From an uncultured Coriobacteriaceae bacterium (lineage in GTDB: Bacteria; Actinomycetota; Coriobacteriia; Coriobacteriales; Eggerthellaceae), in assembly GCA_937937585.1 (NCBI GenBank), contig CALDCB010000005.1:24204-88203 (forward strand): 64,000 bases of DNA. Direction: 5' to 3'. The notes below the pieces were generated by a model. The model made no database searches, was not told the DNA's origin, and worked only from the letters and a program-made list of their open reading frames with translations. The position numbers were made by a program, and so were the translations under genes. Each line of letters starts with the position of its first letter. The stretch's first letter is position 1. Positions 7,839 to 16,509 of this stretch are shown here, piece by piece.

Positions 7839-9962
7839 ATGTCAGACACGCCGACTCTGTTCGACGACGAATCGGTATTGGATGAAGCTCAGGCGAAGGA
7901 GCGCATCGAGGCGCTGCGCCGCGAGATCGAGCATCACACCTATTTGTATTACGCGAAGGACGCCCCCGAGATCTCGGATGCGGCCTTCGATTCCCTCATG
8001 CGCGAATTGCGCGACCTCGAACAGGCTCATCCGCAGTTCATCGATCCGTCTAGCCCAACGCAACGCGTTGGCGGTTACGTGGGCGAGCAGTTCGCGCCGG
8101 TACGCCATGAGCAGCGCATGTACTCGCTGGACAACGCGATGAACCTCGAAGAGCTTGATGCATGGATGGATCGCGTCGTCGAGTTTTTCGGCGAGCTTCC
8201 CGAGCTTGCCTGTGAGTTGAAGATCGATGGTTCGGGCATCGCTTTGACGTATGAGGACGGGCGGCTTGTCCGCGCCGCTACGCGCGGCGACGGAACTACG
8301 GGTGAGGATGTCACCGTCAATATCCGCACGGTTCGCGACGTGCCTTTACGCCTTCGCGATCAGGGCATGTCCGATGTCGTGCGCGAAGGGTCTTTGGAGC
8401 TCCGCGGCGAGGTTTACATGCCGAAGTCGAGCTTCCAGGCGCTGAACAGGCAAGCCGAGGCAAACGGTAAGCAGCCGTTCGCCAACCCGCGCAATGCGGC
8501 GGCGGGAAGCTTGCGTCAGAAGGATGCTGCGGTGACGGGGCAGCGTGATCTGTCGACGTTCCTCTACGCTATCGCCGATGAGCGCGCCATTGCCGCCGAG
8601 GGTCAGTTTGAGATGCTTGAGTGGCTTCGCACCGCCGGTTTCCACGTGAACCCTGACGTCATTCGCACGAATTCACGCGAGGAAGTGCGCTCTTTCTGCG
8701 AACGCTGCATTGAGAGGCGATCCGATCTTCCTTATGAGATCGACGGCGTTGTGGTGAAAGTGAACTCGTTTGCCAAGCAAGAGGCCATGGGTTTCACCGC
8801 ACGCGCGCCGCGCTGGGCAATCGCCTTCAAGTTCCCGCCCGAAGAGAAAACCACCATCCTGCGTGACATTACCGTGCAGGTTGGGCGTACGGGCGCCCTT
8901 ACGCCGGTTGCCGAGCTCGATCCCGTTGTGGTGGCGGGCTCGACGGTGGCTCGCGCCACGTTGCACAACGAAGACGAAGTCCATCGTAAGGATGTGCGCA
9001 TTGGCGACACCGTCATCGTGCGCAAGGCAGGCGATGTCATCCCCGAGATCCTGGGTCCTGTGCTATCTCTTCGTCCGAAGGATGCGGCGGTTTGGCATAT
9101 GCCCGAGGCTTGCCCCAGCTGCGGAAGCCCGGTCATTCGCGACGAGGGCGAGGTGGCCCATCGTTGTATCTCTATCGATTGTCCCGCTCAGGCGCTTGAG
9201 CGTTTGATCCATTGGGCATCGCGCAACGCTATGGATATCGACGGTATGGGCGAGGAAATCGTCGGCAGGCTGGTAGAGTCGGGCCGTCTTTCCGATGTGG
9301 CGGACTATTATATGCTTGACGAGGTCGAGCTTTCTTTGCTTGATATGGGTCGCGTCAATAAGGAAGGCAATGCGATCCGCCTAGGATCCACGATCGCGAA
9401 GAAACTCGTTGATCAGATCCAGGAGAGCAAGAATCGCGGCTTCGCGCGCGTCTTGTTCGGCATCGGCATCCGCCATGTGGGCAAGACCACAGCCGAGGCT
9501 ATCGCGGCACGTTATTCGTCCATGCAGGAGCTTCGCGAGGCAAGTGAGGAGTCTCTGGCGGCTGTGGAGGGCATCGGCCCGAAGATCGCCCACAGTATTT
9601 ACGTGTTCCTGCGCACGCCCGATAACGTCGCAGTCATCGATCGTCTTGCATTGCGCGGCGTCGTTATGGAGAATGCGGCGGCCGACGAGGGGGAGGAGCT
9701 CCCTCAGACGCTTGAGGGTCTGACCTTCGTTCTTACCGGTGCCTTGGTTCAAAGCGGGATGACGCGTGATGAGGCTAGTGCGCAGCTCAAAGCGCGCGGC
9801 GCGAAGGTTTCGTCTAGCATCTCTAAGAAGACGAGCTTCCTGATTGCGGGTGAGGCGGCGGGAAGCAAATACGACAAGGCGGTTTCCCTGGGCGTCCCTG
9901 TTCTTTCTGAAGACGACCTGCTGAAACTGGTTGCGGGCGAGCTGCCTCCGGCGCGCGAATAG
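7839..9962 (+). CDS. ligA: NAD+-dependent DNA ligase
   Basis: Seals nicks in replication and repair using NAD+. 707 residues, normal family length. Visible order: Ia domain (HTYLYYAKDAPEISDAAFD), adenylation domain with the AMP-accepting lysine K128 in ELKIDGSGIAL, OB fold, a four-Cys zinc finger (ACPSCGSP...HRCISIDCPAQ), helix-hairpin-helix region and a C-terminal BRCT domain (LEGLTFVLTGAL onward). The frame is open upstream into nnrD, but the ATG at 7839 is chosen for the GAAGGAG at 7826-7832 and the typical N-terminus. A gap of about 50 bp separates it from nnrD. Confidence 0.97.
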   Translation: MSDTPTLFDDESVLDEAQAKERIEALRREIEHHTYLYYAKDAPEISDAAFDSLMRELRDLEQAHPQFIDPSSPTQRVGGYVGEQFAPVRHEQRMYSLDNAMNLEELDAWMDRVVEFFGELPELACELKIDGSGIALTYEDGRLVRAATRGDGTTGEDVTVNIRTVRDVPLRLRDQGMSDVVREGSLELRGEVYMPKSSFQALNRQAEANGKQPFANPRNAAAGSLRQKDAAVTGQRDLSTFLYAIADERAIAAEGQFEMLEWLRTAGFHVNPDVIRTNSREEVRSFCERCIERRSDLPYEIDGVVVKVNSFAKQEAMGFTARAPRWAIAFKFPPEEKTTILRDITVQVGRTGALTPVAELDPVVVAGSTVARATLHNEDEVHRKDVRIGDTVIVRKAGDVIPEILGPVLSLRPKDAAVWHMPEACPSCGSPVIRDEGEVAHRCISIDCPAQALERLIHWASRNAMDIDGMGEEIVGRLVESGRLSDVADYYMLDEVELSLLDMGRVNKEGNAIRLGSTIAKKLVDQIQESKNRGFARVLFGIGIRHVGKTTAEAIAARYSSMQELREASEESLAAVEGIGPKIAHSIYVFLRTPDNVAVIDRLALRGVVMENAAADEGEELPQTLEGLTFVLTGALVQSGMTRDEASAQLKARGAKVSSSISKKTSFLIAGEAAGSKYDKAVSLGVPVLSEDDLLKLVAGELPPARE

Positions 9963-10140
9963 GCGCATGCGATCTGGTTTTTCTAGCGGGCGTTCGTGCT
10001 TGCGGGAATTGGACCCTGTGGCTGCATCCGACCGCGGGGTTCGAGCTTTGTGTCCGCATCCCGCCTTGTGACTGCATCCGCTCACGGTACCCGATTTCCG
10101 TGAGCGCATCCCGTCCTAGGGCGATATTTTTGCTGCATGA
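9963..10140. repeat. Intergenic stretch with imperfect 50-bp tandem repeat
   Basis: Downstream of ligA, GCATCC occurs four times with alternating spacing (starts 10024, 10056, 10074, 10106). This makes two imperfect 50-bp units, 10024-10073 and 10074-10123, which agree at about 31 of 50 positions. The second unit includes the stem CTCACGG/CCGTGAG (10081-10103). No ORF and no T-run hairpin follows ligA directly, so its transcription may end in or after this stretch. Confidence 0.45.
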
Positions 10141-10175
10141 AGAAAGACGGACGCCGTTTCGGCGCCCGTCTTCGT
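10141..10175 (-). terminator. Rho-independent terminator of the glutaredoxin-like gene
   Basis: Read on the minus strand, AAGACGGGCGCCG pairs with CGGCGTCCGTCTT across a 3-nt loop (one G-U pair) and is followed by TTTCTT. It lies 18 bp past the stop of the minus-strand gene. Confidence 0.8.
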
Positions 10176-10192
10176 TTCGCGGTTCGATTTGT

Positions 10193-10492
10193 TTAGCAGC
10201 CCGATCCGTCAAGCTTGCATGCCTCGCCGTCCGCGGGCTTCGACTTCAGCCCCACTTCTTCGGCGGTGAGGGTGACCGTTCCGTCTTCCTTCACGAAGCA
10301 GGGGATTCCCAACCAACCGTTTTCCTTCGCTTCATCGAAGACGGGGTTGTTGTCGCGGAGATGCATGAACTCCTTCAGGTTCTTCACGTGCTCGCCGATG
10401 TCGATGGACTCGAACTCGTCGGAGCGGTTTTCGATCTGATGATGGACGTACTCGCAGTCGGGGCACGAGGGCATACCGTAGATTTTGATCAT
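10193..10492 (-). CDS. Glutaredoxin-like thiol-disulfide protein
   Basis: 99 residues. The N-terminus MIKIYGMPSCPDCEYVHHQI is a thioredoxin-fold first strand and helix with a CPDC active-site motif; GIPCFVKEDGTV is the cis-Pro loop region, and two extra Cys sit at the C-terminus (EACKLDGSGC). Family knowledge: small cytoplasmic oxidoreductases of this kind reduce protein or low-molecular-weight disulfides; the substrate cannot be inferred. Start ATG with GGAGGTT upstream. Monocistronic, ending in its own terminator and divergent from the carbonic-anhydrase-like gene. Confidence 0.85.
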   Translation of the reverse strand: MIKIYGMPSCPDCEYVHHQIENRSDEFESIDIGEHVKNLKEFMHLRDNNPVFDEAKENGWLGIPCFVKEDGTVTLTAEEVGLKSKPADGEACKLDGSGC

Positions 10493-10536
10493 GAGACAAC
10501 CTCCAAATCGATGTCAGTTTTGGCCACGGCCGCGTT

Positions 10537-10565
10537 TTGCCGCAGTCGAGCGATAGCTGTAGTAT
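10537..10565 (+). promoter_or_regulatory. Probable sigma-A promoter of the gamma-carbonic-anhydrase-like gene
   Basis: TTGCCG (10537-10542), 17-bp spacer, TAGTAT (10560-10565), about 25 bp before the start codon at 10591. Confidence 0.5.
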
Positions 10566-10590
10566 AGCGCGCAGGAAAGGAAGGGGAGCT

Positions 10591-11178
10591 ATGTCGGAAT
10601 CCGGTGCATGTAAGAAGCGCGAAGTCGCCATGGACTTCCATAAGGTGAAGATCGATCCAACGGCGCAGCTGTCTTTGCACTGCACGGTGGTGGGGGACGT
10701 CAACATCGGCCCGCGTTGCACGGTGTTCTCGGGAACGCACATTCGCGGCGATGCGGCTCCTGTTTCGATCGGGCGCGAAGTTAACATTCAAGAGGGATGC
10801 GTTTTCCATGTGAGCGAAAACACCCCGCTTGTCATTGGCGATCATGTCACGGTGGGCCATAGAGCGGTTCTCCACGGCTGTGTTATCGGCGATAACTCGC
10901 TGGTGGGTATGGGCTCTATCGTTATGGACGGGGCCGTTATCGGTGAGAACTGCCTGATAGGCGCGGGGTCTTTGGTCACTCAGGGCAAAATATTCGAACC
11001 CGGCAGCCTGATTCTTGGCTCGCCTGCCCGTGTTGTGCGGATGCTTTCGGAGGACGAGATAGCGACGATGATCGCAAGAGCGAGCGATTGGTACTGCGAA
11101 GTGGGCTCGGCAATGGTTGATGATGGGGTGATGCTGCGCCCGTCGCCCGATGCAACCATATGGCCCGAGCGCGATTGA
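10591..11178 (+). CDS. Gamma-carbonic-anhydrase-like hexapeptide protein
   Basis: 195 residues of left-handed beta-helix built from hexapeptide repeats. The signature FHVSENTPLVIGDHVTVGH...LHGC carries the His residues that bind zinc in gamma-class carbonic anhydrases (YrdA/PaaY/CaiE group), and the C-terminus ILGSPARVVRML is typical. Whether it hydrates CO2 is uncertain; many relatives have no proven activity. The ATG at 10591 is chosen because AAGGGGAGCT lies directly upstream; the frame extends 18 codons further without a ribosome site. A second Met (MDFHKV) is a less likely start. Confidence 0.85.
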   Translation: MSESGACKKREVAMDFHKVKIDPTAQLSLHCTVVGDVNIGPRCTVFSGTHIRGDAAPVSIGREVNIQEGCVFHVSENTPLVIGDHVTVGHRAVLHGCVIGDNSLVGMGSIVMDGAVIGENCLIGAGSLVTQGKIFEPGSLILGSPARVVRMLSEDEIATMIARASDWYCEVGSAMVDDGVMLRPSPDATIWPERD

Positions 11179-11248
11179 GGCGCCTTCGCTAAGCAGGGAA
11201 TGACTATTTCAGTTAGTATTGGGGTGTTCCCAAGGAAAGGACCATCCT

Positions 11249-12193
11249 ATGATTCTGGCAACCCTTCTGTTCATTTTCATTGTGGCTTCGATCGTCTCCA
11301 CGGCGCTTGGCTCTCCGGTTCTCTTCGTGGTGCGCCAGCAGGAAGCATCGATCATCGAGCGTCTTGGCAAGTTCAACCGTATCGTGAACCCCGGCCTTCA
11401 TTTCCTGATCCCGTTCATCGAGCGCCGTGCCGCCAACGTCAACCTGCGAACGCAGGAAGCCCGCTACTCGCTTAACGGCAAGACGAAGGATAACGTGACC
11501 ATCGGCACGGCCGTTTCGGTTCAGTTCCGTGTCGATCAGATGCCGGCTCAGTCGGTTGAGCAGTCGGGCGTCTACCGTAGTTACTACATCCTGAGCAACC
11601 CCATCGATCAGATGGAAAGCTATATCGCCGACGCGCTGCGCTCCGCGATCCCCGGTTACACGCTTGACGAGGTGTTCGACAACAAGGACCTCATTGCGCA
11701 GAACGTGAAGGATTCTGTCACCGAGCTCATGGCGGGCTATGGCTACGACATCATCACGACGCTTATCACCAATATCGAGTTGCCCAAGGACGTTGAGCGC
11801 TCTATGAACGCCATCAACTCCGCTCAGCGCGATCAAGAGGCTGCCAAGGCGCTTGCCGAGGCCGAGCGTACCAAGACCGTCGTTGCCGCAAGGGCTCAGG
11901 CCGAGGCTATGGAGCAAACGGGTATCGGCATTGCCAACCAGCGCAAAGCCATCGCCGACGGCATCGCTGCGTCGCTTGACACCATCAAGTCCTCGGGCGT
12001 TTCCTCCCAGGAGGCCAACGATCTATTCGCCTACACCCAGTGGGTCGAGATGATGGGGTCTTTCGCCGAGTCGGGCAGGTCTTCGACGGTCGTTCTTCCG
12101 TCCAATTTCGGGGGCAAGTCCTCGATCCTTCCCGACCTCCTTGCCGCTCAAGCCGCCCAGGGTGCGGAGGGCGGCGCTTCGACGCAAGAGTAG
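11249..12193 (+). CDS. SPFH/band 7 (stomatin-like) membrane protein
   Basis: 314 residues. One N-terminal membrane segment (MILATLLFIFIVASIVSTAL) is followed by a band-7 domain (VVRQQEASIIERLGKFNRIV...GLHFLIPFIERR) and a coiled-coil rich in Ala/Glu (RDQEAAKALAEAERTKTVV). QmcA/stomatin relatives oligomerise at the membrane and associate with proteases or organise lipid microdomains. Start ATG at 11249 follows AAGGAAAGGA. The NfeD protease partner often found next to band-7 genes is not adjacent here. Confidence 0.9.
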   Translation: MILATLLFIFIVASIVSTALGSPVLFVVRQQEASIIERLGKFNRIVNPGLHFLIPFIERRAANVNLRTQEARYSLNGKTKDNVTIGTAVSVQFRVDQMPAQSVEQSGVYRSYYILSNPIDQMESYIADALRSAIPGYTLDEVFDNKDLIAQNVKDSVTELMAGYGYDIITTLITNIELPKDVERSMNAINSAQRDQEAAKALAEAERTKTVVAARAQAEAMEQTGIGIANQRKAIADGIAASLDTIKSSGVSSQEANDLFAYTQWVEMMGSFAESGRSSTVVLPSNFGGKSSILPDLLAAQAAQGAEGGASTQE

Positions 12194-12254
12194 CGTTTCG
12201 CCTAGCTATCCAACGGAATATGCGAGCTTGCGGCCGGGGATCCAGGTTCGTTCG

Positions 12255-12290
12255 GGCGCAACCTCGACGAGGTCGGGGTTGCGCCTTTTT
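12255..12290 (+). terminator. Rho-independent terminator after the SPFH gene
   Basis: GGCGCAACC (12255-12263) pairs with GGTTGCGCC (12277-12285) and is followed by TTTTT. Confidence 0.88.
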
Positions 12291-12328
12291 GCAGTTCCTG
12301 TAGTAGATCTCGCCTTGTGTTCCTTGTG

Positions 12329-12337
12329 TGCTAAAAT
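12329..12337 (+). promoter_or_regulatory. Extended -10 promoter of yebC
   Basis: TGCTAAAAT matches an extended -10 (TGn + TAAAAT); no good -35 at 17 bp. Start codon is 35 bp downstream. Confidence 0.45.
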
Positions 12338-12372
12338 CTATCGCTGTTTATTGCGCTATTGGAAGGAACCGC

Positions 12373-13176
12373 ATGTCAGGTCATTCAAAGTGGGCTACCA
12401 CCAAACACCGCAAGGCCGCTCAGGACGCTAAGCGTTCGGCTTTGTTCTCTAAGCTCGCCCGTAACATCACCGTTGCAGCCAAGGAGGGTGGCGACCCCAA
12501 CCCTGACAACAACGCGTCTCTCGCCGCCGCAATCGAGAAGGCCAAGGGCTACTCGCTGCCCAAGGACAAGATCAAAACCGCTATCGACAAGGCGTTCGGC
12601 TCCGGTAAGGATGCTGCCAACTACGAAACCGTGACGTACGAGGGTTACGGTCCTGCTGGCGTCGCTATCTTCTGCGAGGCTCTTACCGACAACCGTAACC
12701 GTACCGCTGCCGATGTCCGCGCTGCCTTTGCCCATCATGGCGGCAACCTGGGCACCTCCGGCTCCGTTGCGTTCCAGTTCGACCGTAAGGGCCAGATCAT
12801 GGTCCCGAAAGAGGTTGAGACCGGCGACAAGAAGAACCCTGTTGCCCCGAACGGCGCAGCTGCCGACGAGGACGAGTTCATGATGGCCGTTGCCGAGGCT
12901 GGCGGCGACGATTACGAGGACGCCGGCGACGAGTGGATCGTCTACACCGGCGCTACCGACCTCATGGCCGTTAAGAAGGCTATCGAGGCCCAGGACATCC
13001 AGACCAAGGGCGCCGAGCTCACCATGATCCCGAACACTCCGGCGACGGTTTCCGTTTCCGATGCTCAGAAGGTCATGCGCCTTATTGACAAGCTGGAAGA
13101 GCTTGAGGATCTCCAGAACGTTTACCACGCAATGGATATCACCGACGAGATCGCAGAGGCTCTCGACGCCGAGTAA
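12373..13176 (+). CDS. yebC: YebC/PmpR family regulatory protein
   Basis: 267 residues beginning MSGHSKWATTKHRKAAQDAK, the invariant YebC start. The family has been described as DNA-binding regulators and, more recently, as ribosome-associated factors that relieve stalling on proline-rich stretches, like mitochondrial TACO1. Slightly longer than the usual 240-250 residues because of an acidic/Ala-Gly insertion (about 155-190: KKNPVAPNGAAADEDEF and flanks). Start ATG at 12373 after GGAAGGAACC. It sits directly before ruvC-ruvA-ruvB, a very conserved neighbourhood, but a terminator and a strong promoter separate them here. Confidence 0.95.
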   Translation: MSGHSKWATTKHRKAAQDAKRSALFSKLARNITVAAKEGGDPNPDNNASLAAAIEKAKGYSLPKDKIKTAIDKAFGSGKDAANYETVTYEGYGPAGVAIFCEALTDNRNRTAADVRAAFAHHGGNLGTSGSVAFQFDRKGQIMVPKEVETGDKKNPVAPNGAAADEDEFMMAVAEAGGDDYEDAGDEWIVYTGATDLMAVKKAIEAQDIQTKGAELTMIPNTPATVSVSDAQKVMRLIDKLEELEDLQNVYHAMDITDEIAEALDAE

Positions 13177-13201
13177 CCTCCCGCTTTCAAACAGGAATCC
13201 A

Positions 13202-13240
13202 ACACCCGTCGCCTTTCTTTTGGGCGGCGGGTGTTTCTGT
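13202..13240 (+). terminator. Rho-independent terminator after yebC
   Basis: ACACCCGTCGCC (13202-13213) pairs with GGCGGCGGGTGT (13223-13234, one G-U pair) across a T-rich loop, followed by TTCTGTTT. Confidence 0.8.
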
Positions 13241-13269
13241 TTGAGAAACACAAACAGATGTTCTATAAT
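13241..13269 (+). promoter_or_regulatory. Strong sigma-A promoter of the ruvCAB operon
   Basis: TTGAGA (13241-13246), exactly 17 bp, TATAAT (13264-13269), 28 bp before the ruvC start. No GAAC-N4-GTTC box is visible here, unlike at addB. Confidence 0.8.
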
Positions 13270-13297
13270 TGCAAAAAACGACAACACAAGGGGAGGC

Positions 13298-13804
13298 ATG
13301 ACGGTCGAACGGGTCATACTGGGCATCGATCCCGGGCTTGCGAACACAGGCTGGGGAATCGTCAGGCAGTCGGGGTCAAGGCTTGCCTGCGAGGCTTACG
13401 GCTGCATTAGCACGCCTGCCTCATGGCCGCTTGTGCATCGTCTTGGCAAGATACACGAGCAAATGTCCGCCGTTATCGATCGCTTCAATCCGCAATGTTG
13501 CGGTATCGAAACGGTTTGGTTCGGTCAGAACATCACCGCCGCGTTCGCAACGGGCCAAGCTCGAGGTGCGGCCTTGGTCGCTTGCTCGCAGGGCGCTCTT
13601 GAGGTGGGCGAGTTTTCCCCTCGTCAGATCAAACTGGCGGTAGTGGGAACGGGTACGGCCGATAAAGACCAGGTCACCTACATGGTCAAACAGCTCCTCT
13701 CATTAGAGAAGGAGCCTCATCCCGACCATGCGGCCGATGCCCTTGCCGCAGCGATATGCTTCACCACGCATGATGGCTTAACCGCGCAGTTTGCGCGTCG
13801 ATGA
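13298..13804 (+). CDS. ruvC: Crossover junction endodeoxyribonuclease RuvC
   Basis: Resolves Holliday junctions by paired nicks. 168 residues with the RNase H-like acidic tetrad: Asp in LGIDPGLANTGWGIV, Glu in GIETVWFGQN, and Asp residues in HPDHAADALAAAICF. The frame extends far upstream, but the ATG at 13298 has GGGGAGG at ideal spacing and follows a consensus promoter. Its stop overlaps an ATGA at 13801, immediately before ruvA. Confidence 0.95.
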   Translation: MTVERVILGIDPGLANTGWGIVRQSGSRLACEAYGCISTPASWPLVHRLGKIHEQMSAVIDRFNPQCCGIETVWFGQNITAAFATGQARGAALVACSQGALEVGEFSPRQIKLAVVGTGTADKDQVTYMVKQLLSLEKEPHPDHAADALAAAICFTTHDGLTAQFARR

Positions 13805-13821
13805 AAAAAGGGGAATGTGCC

Positions 13822-14418
13822 ATGATCTCGTTCTTGAAGGGAACCGTCGAAGCTAAAACGCTTACTTGCGTCTATCTTGATGTGAACGGTGTCGGCTTCG
13901 AGATCGGCATGTCCCAAACAAGCTTGTCGAAGCTCCCCGAGATTGGCCAGCGTGCTCAGATTTTCACATACATGCAGGTGCGCGACGACGGCATGTCTCT
14001 TTACGGCTTCCTGTCTGCCGAGGAAAAGGCGCTGTTCGAGAAACTCATCAGCGTTTCCGGCGTAGGACCGAAGGTGGCGTTGGCGGCTTTGTCTACGTAC
14101 AGTCCCGAAGCTCTGCTTGGCATTATCTCCGAGCAAGACATCGCGGCGGTTCAGCGCATTCCTGGCGTAGGGAAGAAAACTGCATCGCGTATCGTTCTCG
14201 AGTTAAAAGGCTCGTTCGATCAAGATGCTGTTAGTTTGTTCGCCCCCGCCAAACAAAGCGACCAGGCAAGCTCTACTATCGAGATCGCACGCGAGGCCCT
14301 TCTGTCTATGGGCTTCACCTCCGCCGAGGCCGATCTCGCATTGAAGGGAGCCCCTGAAGGGACTAACGATAGCGCGCTGCTACAATACGCGTTGAAGCGA
14401 CTTGGAACGAATGCATAA
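13822..14418 (+). CDS. ruvA: Holliday junction branch migration protein RuvA
   Basis: DNA-binding tetramer that loads RuvB onto Holliday junctions. 198 residues: OB-fold N-terminus (MISFLKGTVEAKTLTC), two helix-hairpin-helix motifs (SVSGVGPKVALAALSTY, RIPGVGKKTASRIV) and a C-terminal helical domain (EALLSMGFTSAEADLALKG) that contacts RuvB. An ATG at 13801 overlapping the ruvC stop would add seven residues; the ATG at 13822 is preferred because AAAAGGGGAA precedes it and the N-terminus then matches the family. Confidence 0.95.
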   Translation: MISFLKGTVEAKTLTCVYLDVNGVGFEIGMSQTSLSKLPEIGQRAQIFTYMQVRDDGMSLYGFLSAEEKALFEKLISVSGVGPKVALAALSTYSPEALLGIISEQDIAAVQRIPGVGKKTASRIVLELKGSFDQDAVSLFAPAKQSDQASSTIEIAREALLSMGFTSAEADLALKGAPEGTNDSALLQYALKRLGTNA

Positions 14419-14427
14419 CAGGTGGTC

Positions 14428-15555
14428 ATGAATACTAAAGTCGAAATAGAAGGTTTGGTGTTCGAATCGCCCGATGCGGGCGGCTTCGGTTCGTCGCGCC
14501 CTGGTGTGGGGGCTTCGCTGTCGCAGACCGCGCGCGGTTCGTTCGGCGATGCGCGTTCTCGTGCGGTGTCTGCCGATTTACAAGAGGACGACCTTGCGCT
14601 CGATCGCAGCCTGCGACCGAAGATGCTCTCCGATTACATCGGGCAGGAGAAGATCAAGGATTCTCTGGACATCATGATCCAAGCTGCGAAGGAACGCGGG
14701 GAGACAGTCGACCACATTTTGTTCTCGGGCCCTCCGGGTTTGGGAAAGACGACGCTTTCAACCGTTGTTGCGAACGAGCTTGGCTCTAATATCAAAACGA
14801 CAAGCGGTCCTGCCATCGAACGCACGGGCGATCTTGCCGCCATCCTTACCAATCTCGAGGAGGGCGACGTTCTATTCATCGACGAGATCCATCGCCTCAA
14901 TCGCATGGTTGAAGAGGTCTTGTACCCGGCTCTTGAAGACTACGTTCTCGATATCGTGGTAGGCAAAGGCCCCGCTGCTCGCTCCATCAGGATCGATCTG
15001 CCGCATTTCACGCTTATCGGGGCAACCACGCGTACGGGTTTGCTTACGGGTCCCTTGCGCGATCGCTTCGGAATTGCATTCCGTCTTCAGTACTATACCC
15101 CCGAAGAGCTTGCCCTTATCGTAAGCCGATCAGCCGACATCTTAGACGTGCCTATCACGCAAGACGGCGCTTTGGAAATCGCACGTCGCTCCCGCGGCAC
15201 GCCGCGCTTGGCAAATCGCTTGCTTAAACGCGTTCGTGATTGGGCTCAGGTTCGTGGCGACGGGGCAATTAACGAAGACGTGGCTGCCGAGGCGCTTTCG
15301 TTCTACGACGTCGACCCGCTTGGTCTTGACGCCATGGACAATCGTATATTGCAGCTCCTCGCCGTGCAGTTCGGTGGCCGACCGGTTGGCGTGAACACCA
15401 TCGCCTCGGCGCTTTCTGAGGACGTTGACACCATCGAGGACGTGTACGAGCCGTTTCTCATGCAGTGCGGTCTGATCGCTCGCACGCCGAAAGGCAGGCA
15501 GGCAACGCTGCGTGCTTTCGAGCATTTGGGCGTGAAGCCGCCGGAAGGTATGTAG
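14428..15555 (+). CDS. ruvB: Holliday junction branch migration ATPase RuvB
   Basis: AAA+ motor, 375 residues. Walker A in FSGPPGLGKTTLSTVVA, Walker B VLFIDEIHRL, sensor 1 LIGATTRTGLL, arginine finger region GPLRDRFGI, and a C-terminal winged helix (TPKGRQATLRAFEHLG). About 50 N-terminal residues, rich in Ser/Gly/Ala/Arg, precede the usual start of homology (LRPKMLSDYIGQ). Start ATG at 14428 with AGGTGG just upstream; a GTG at 14422 is the alternative. Nine bases separate it from ruvA. Confidence 0.96.
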   Translation: MNTKVEIEGLVFESPDAGGFGSSRPGVGASLSQTARGSFGDARSRAVSADLQEDDLALDRSLRPKMLSDYIGQEKIKDSLDIMIQAAKERGETVDHILFSGPPGLGKTTLSTVVANELGSNIKTTSGPAIERTGDLAAILTNLEEGDVLFIDEIHRLNRMVEEVLYPALEDYVLDIVVGKGPAARSIRIDLPHFTLIGATTRTGLLTGPLRDRFGIAFRLQYYTPEELALIVSRSADILDVPITQDGALEIARRSRGTPRLANRLLKRVRDWAQVRGDGAINEDVAAEALSFYDVDPLGLDAMDNRILQLLAVQFGGRPVGVNTIASALSEDVDTIEDVYEPFLMQCGLIARTPKGRQATLRAFEHLGVKPPEGM

Positions 15556-15564
15556 GGGTCGCTT

Positions 15565-16035
15565 ATGTTTCAGCGTGATTACCTCATGAAACAGCTTCTG
15601 GTGTTCTTTCAGGCATTGGCAAGAAGCTTGCAGCAGCGCCAAAAAGAAGACAATCCGCTTCTTGCCGCGCAGGCGCTTGAAAACGCCATTTCTTCCGCTA
15701 CGGATCTTGACGGTGCGGCGCTCCTTTCGCTGTCTCCTGAGTCAATTGCCCAGGTGCTGCGCGTTTCGGGGGTCGACCCTCAGGTAGTGTCTTATATAGC
15801 CCATGGGCTGCTTCTTGAGTCCCAATATTTAACGGATGCTTGCGAGCGCGATTTGGCCGACGTTCGCAAACGTCAGGCGCTAGCCCTTGCGCAGTCATAT
15901 GGTTTCGAGTTGCCAGATGATCTAGCCGATTTGTCGCAGCTTGAGGTAACGGACGAACCCGATGATCTCGATGCCTTCGAGTCGCTGCCCATCGGTAGTA
16001 TTGACGACCTCGAAGATCTTTTAGGTTCGTGCTGA
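15565..16035 (+). CDS. Conserved small protein of unknown function (DUF6483-like)
   Basis: 156 residues, nine bases after ruvB and probably the last gene of its operon. The N-terminus MFQRDYLMKQLLVFFQALAR resembles the DUF6483 pattern known from Firmicutes and Actinobacteria, whose function is unknown. The rest is predicted helical (TPR-like alternation) with an acidic C-terminal tail (LGSC end). No enzyme motif. The proximity to ruvB is suggestive but not evidence for a repair role. Confidence 0.75.
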   Translation: MFQRDYLMKQLLVFFQALARSLQQRQKEDNPLLAAQALENAISSATDLDGAALLSLSPESIAQVLRVSGVDPQVVSYIAHGLLLESQYLTDACERDLADVRKRQALALAQSYGFELPDDLADLSQLEVTDEPDDLDAFESLPIGSIDDLEDLLGSC

Positions 16036-16134
16036 TCTCGCCCGTTTTTTCGGTGACTGTTCATTCTCGGACGTTCTGCTCATAAAAAAGGACTATCGGC
16101 GGAATCTCTCGTGAGAAAACCAGTGCGGGTAGCG

Positions 16135-16140
16135 TATAGT
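16135..16140 (+). promoter_or_regulatory. Probable -10 of the cold-shock gene with long leader
   Basis: TATAGT at 16135-16140 with a weak -35 17 bp upstream (TGAGAA). It would give a leader of about 90 nt before the start at 16238; long structured leaders are typical of cold-shock genes. Confidence 0.4.
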
Positions 16141-16237
16141 TAACCCGTTGCCTTTGAGGTGAAGGCAAAGTGTTGTCGCCATACAGCACGCAGTTTTACC
16201 CTTCCGACGACATCGGGGGGAGAAAAGAGGATTTAAG

Positions 16238-16441
16238 ATGGCGCAAGGTACTGTTAAGTGGTTCAACCCGGAAAAAGGCTATGGCTTCATTTCTCAGGAG
16301 GGCGGCGAAGATCTGTTCGTCCATTACTCTGAGATCAAGATGGACGGCTTCAAGACGCTCGACGAGGGCCAGGCTGTTTCCTTTGAAATCACCACGGGCC
16401 AGAACGGCAAGCTCCAGGCAAGCAATGTAACGAAGCTCTAA
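16238..16441 (+). CDS. Cold-shock protein (CspA family)
   Basis: 67 residues, one complete cold-shock domain: MAQGTVKWFNPEKGYGFIS contains RNP1 (KGYGFI), and DLFVHYSEI contains RNP2 (LFVHYS). Binds single-stranded RNA/DNA and keeps mRNA unstructured. AGAGGA lies 9 bases upstream. Monocistronic, between its own promoter and a terminator. Confidence 0.97.
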   Translation: MAQGTVKWFNPEKGYGFISQEGGEDLFVHYSEIKMDGFKTLDEGQAVSFEITTGQNGKLQASNVTKL

Positions 16442-16479
16442 GTCTGGGAATCCCCAAGATTTTCTTCTAACAAAGCTTA

Positions 16480-16507
16480 ACGGCCTCGCGAACGCGGGGC
16501 CGTTTTT
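16480..16507 (+). terminator. Rho-independent terminator after the cold-shock gene
   Basis: ACGGCCTCG pairs with CGGGGCCGT (one G-U pair), followed by TTTTT. Confidence 0.85.
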
Positions 16508-16509
16508 CG

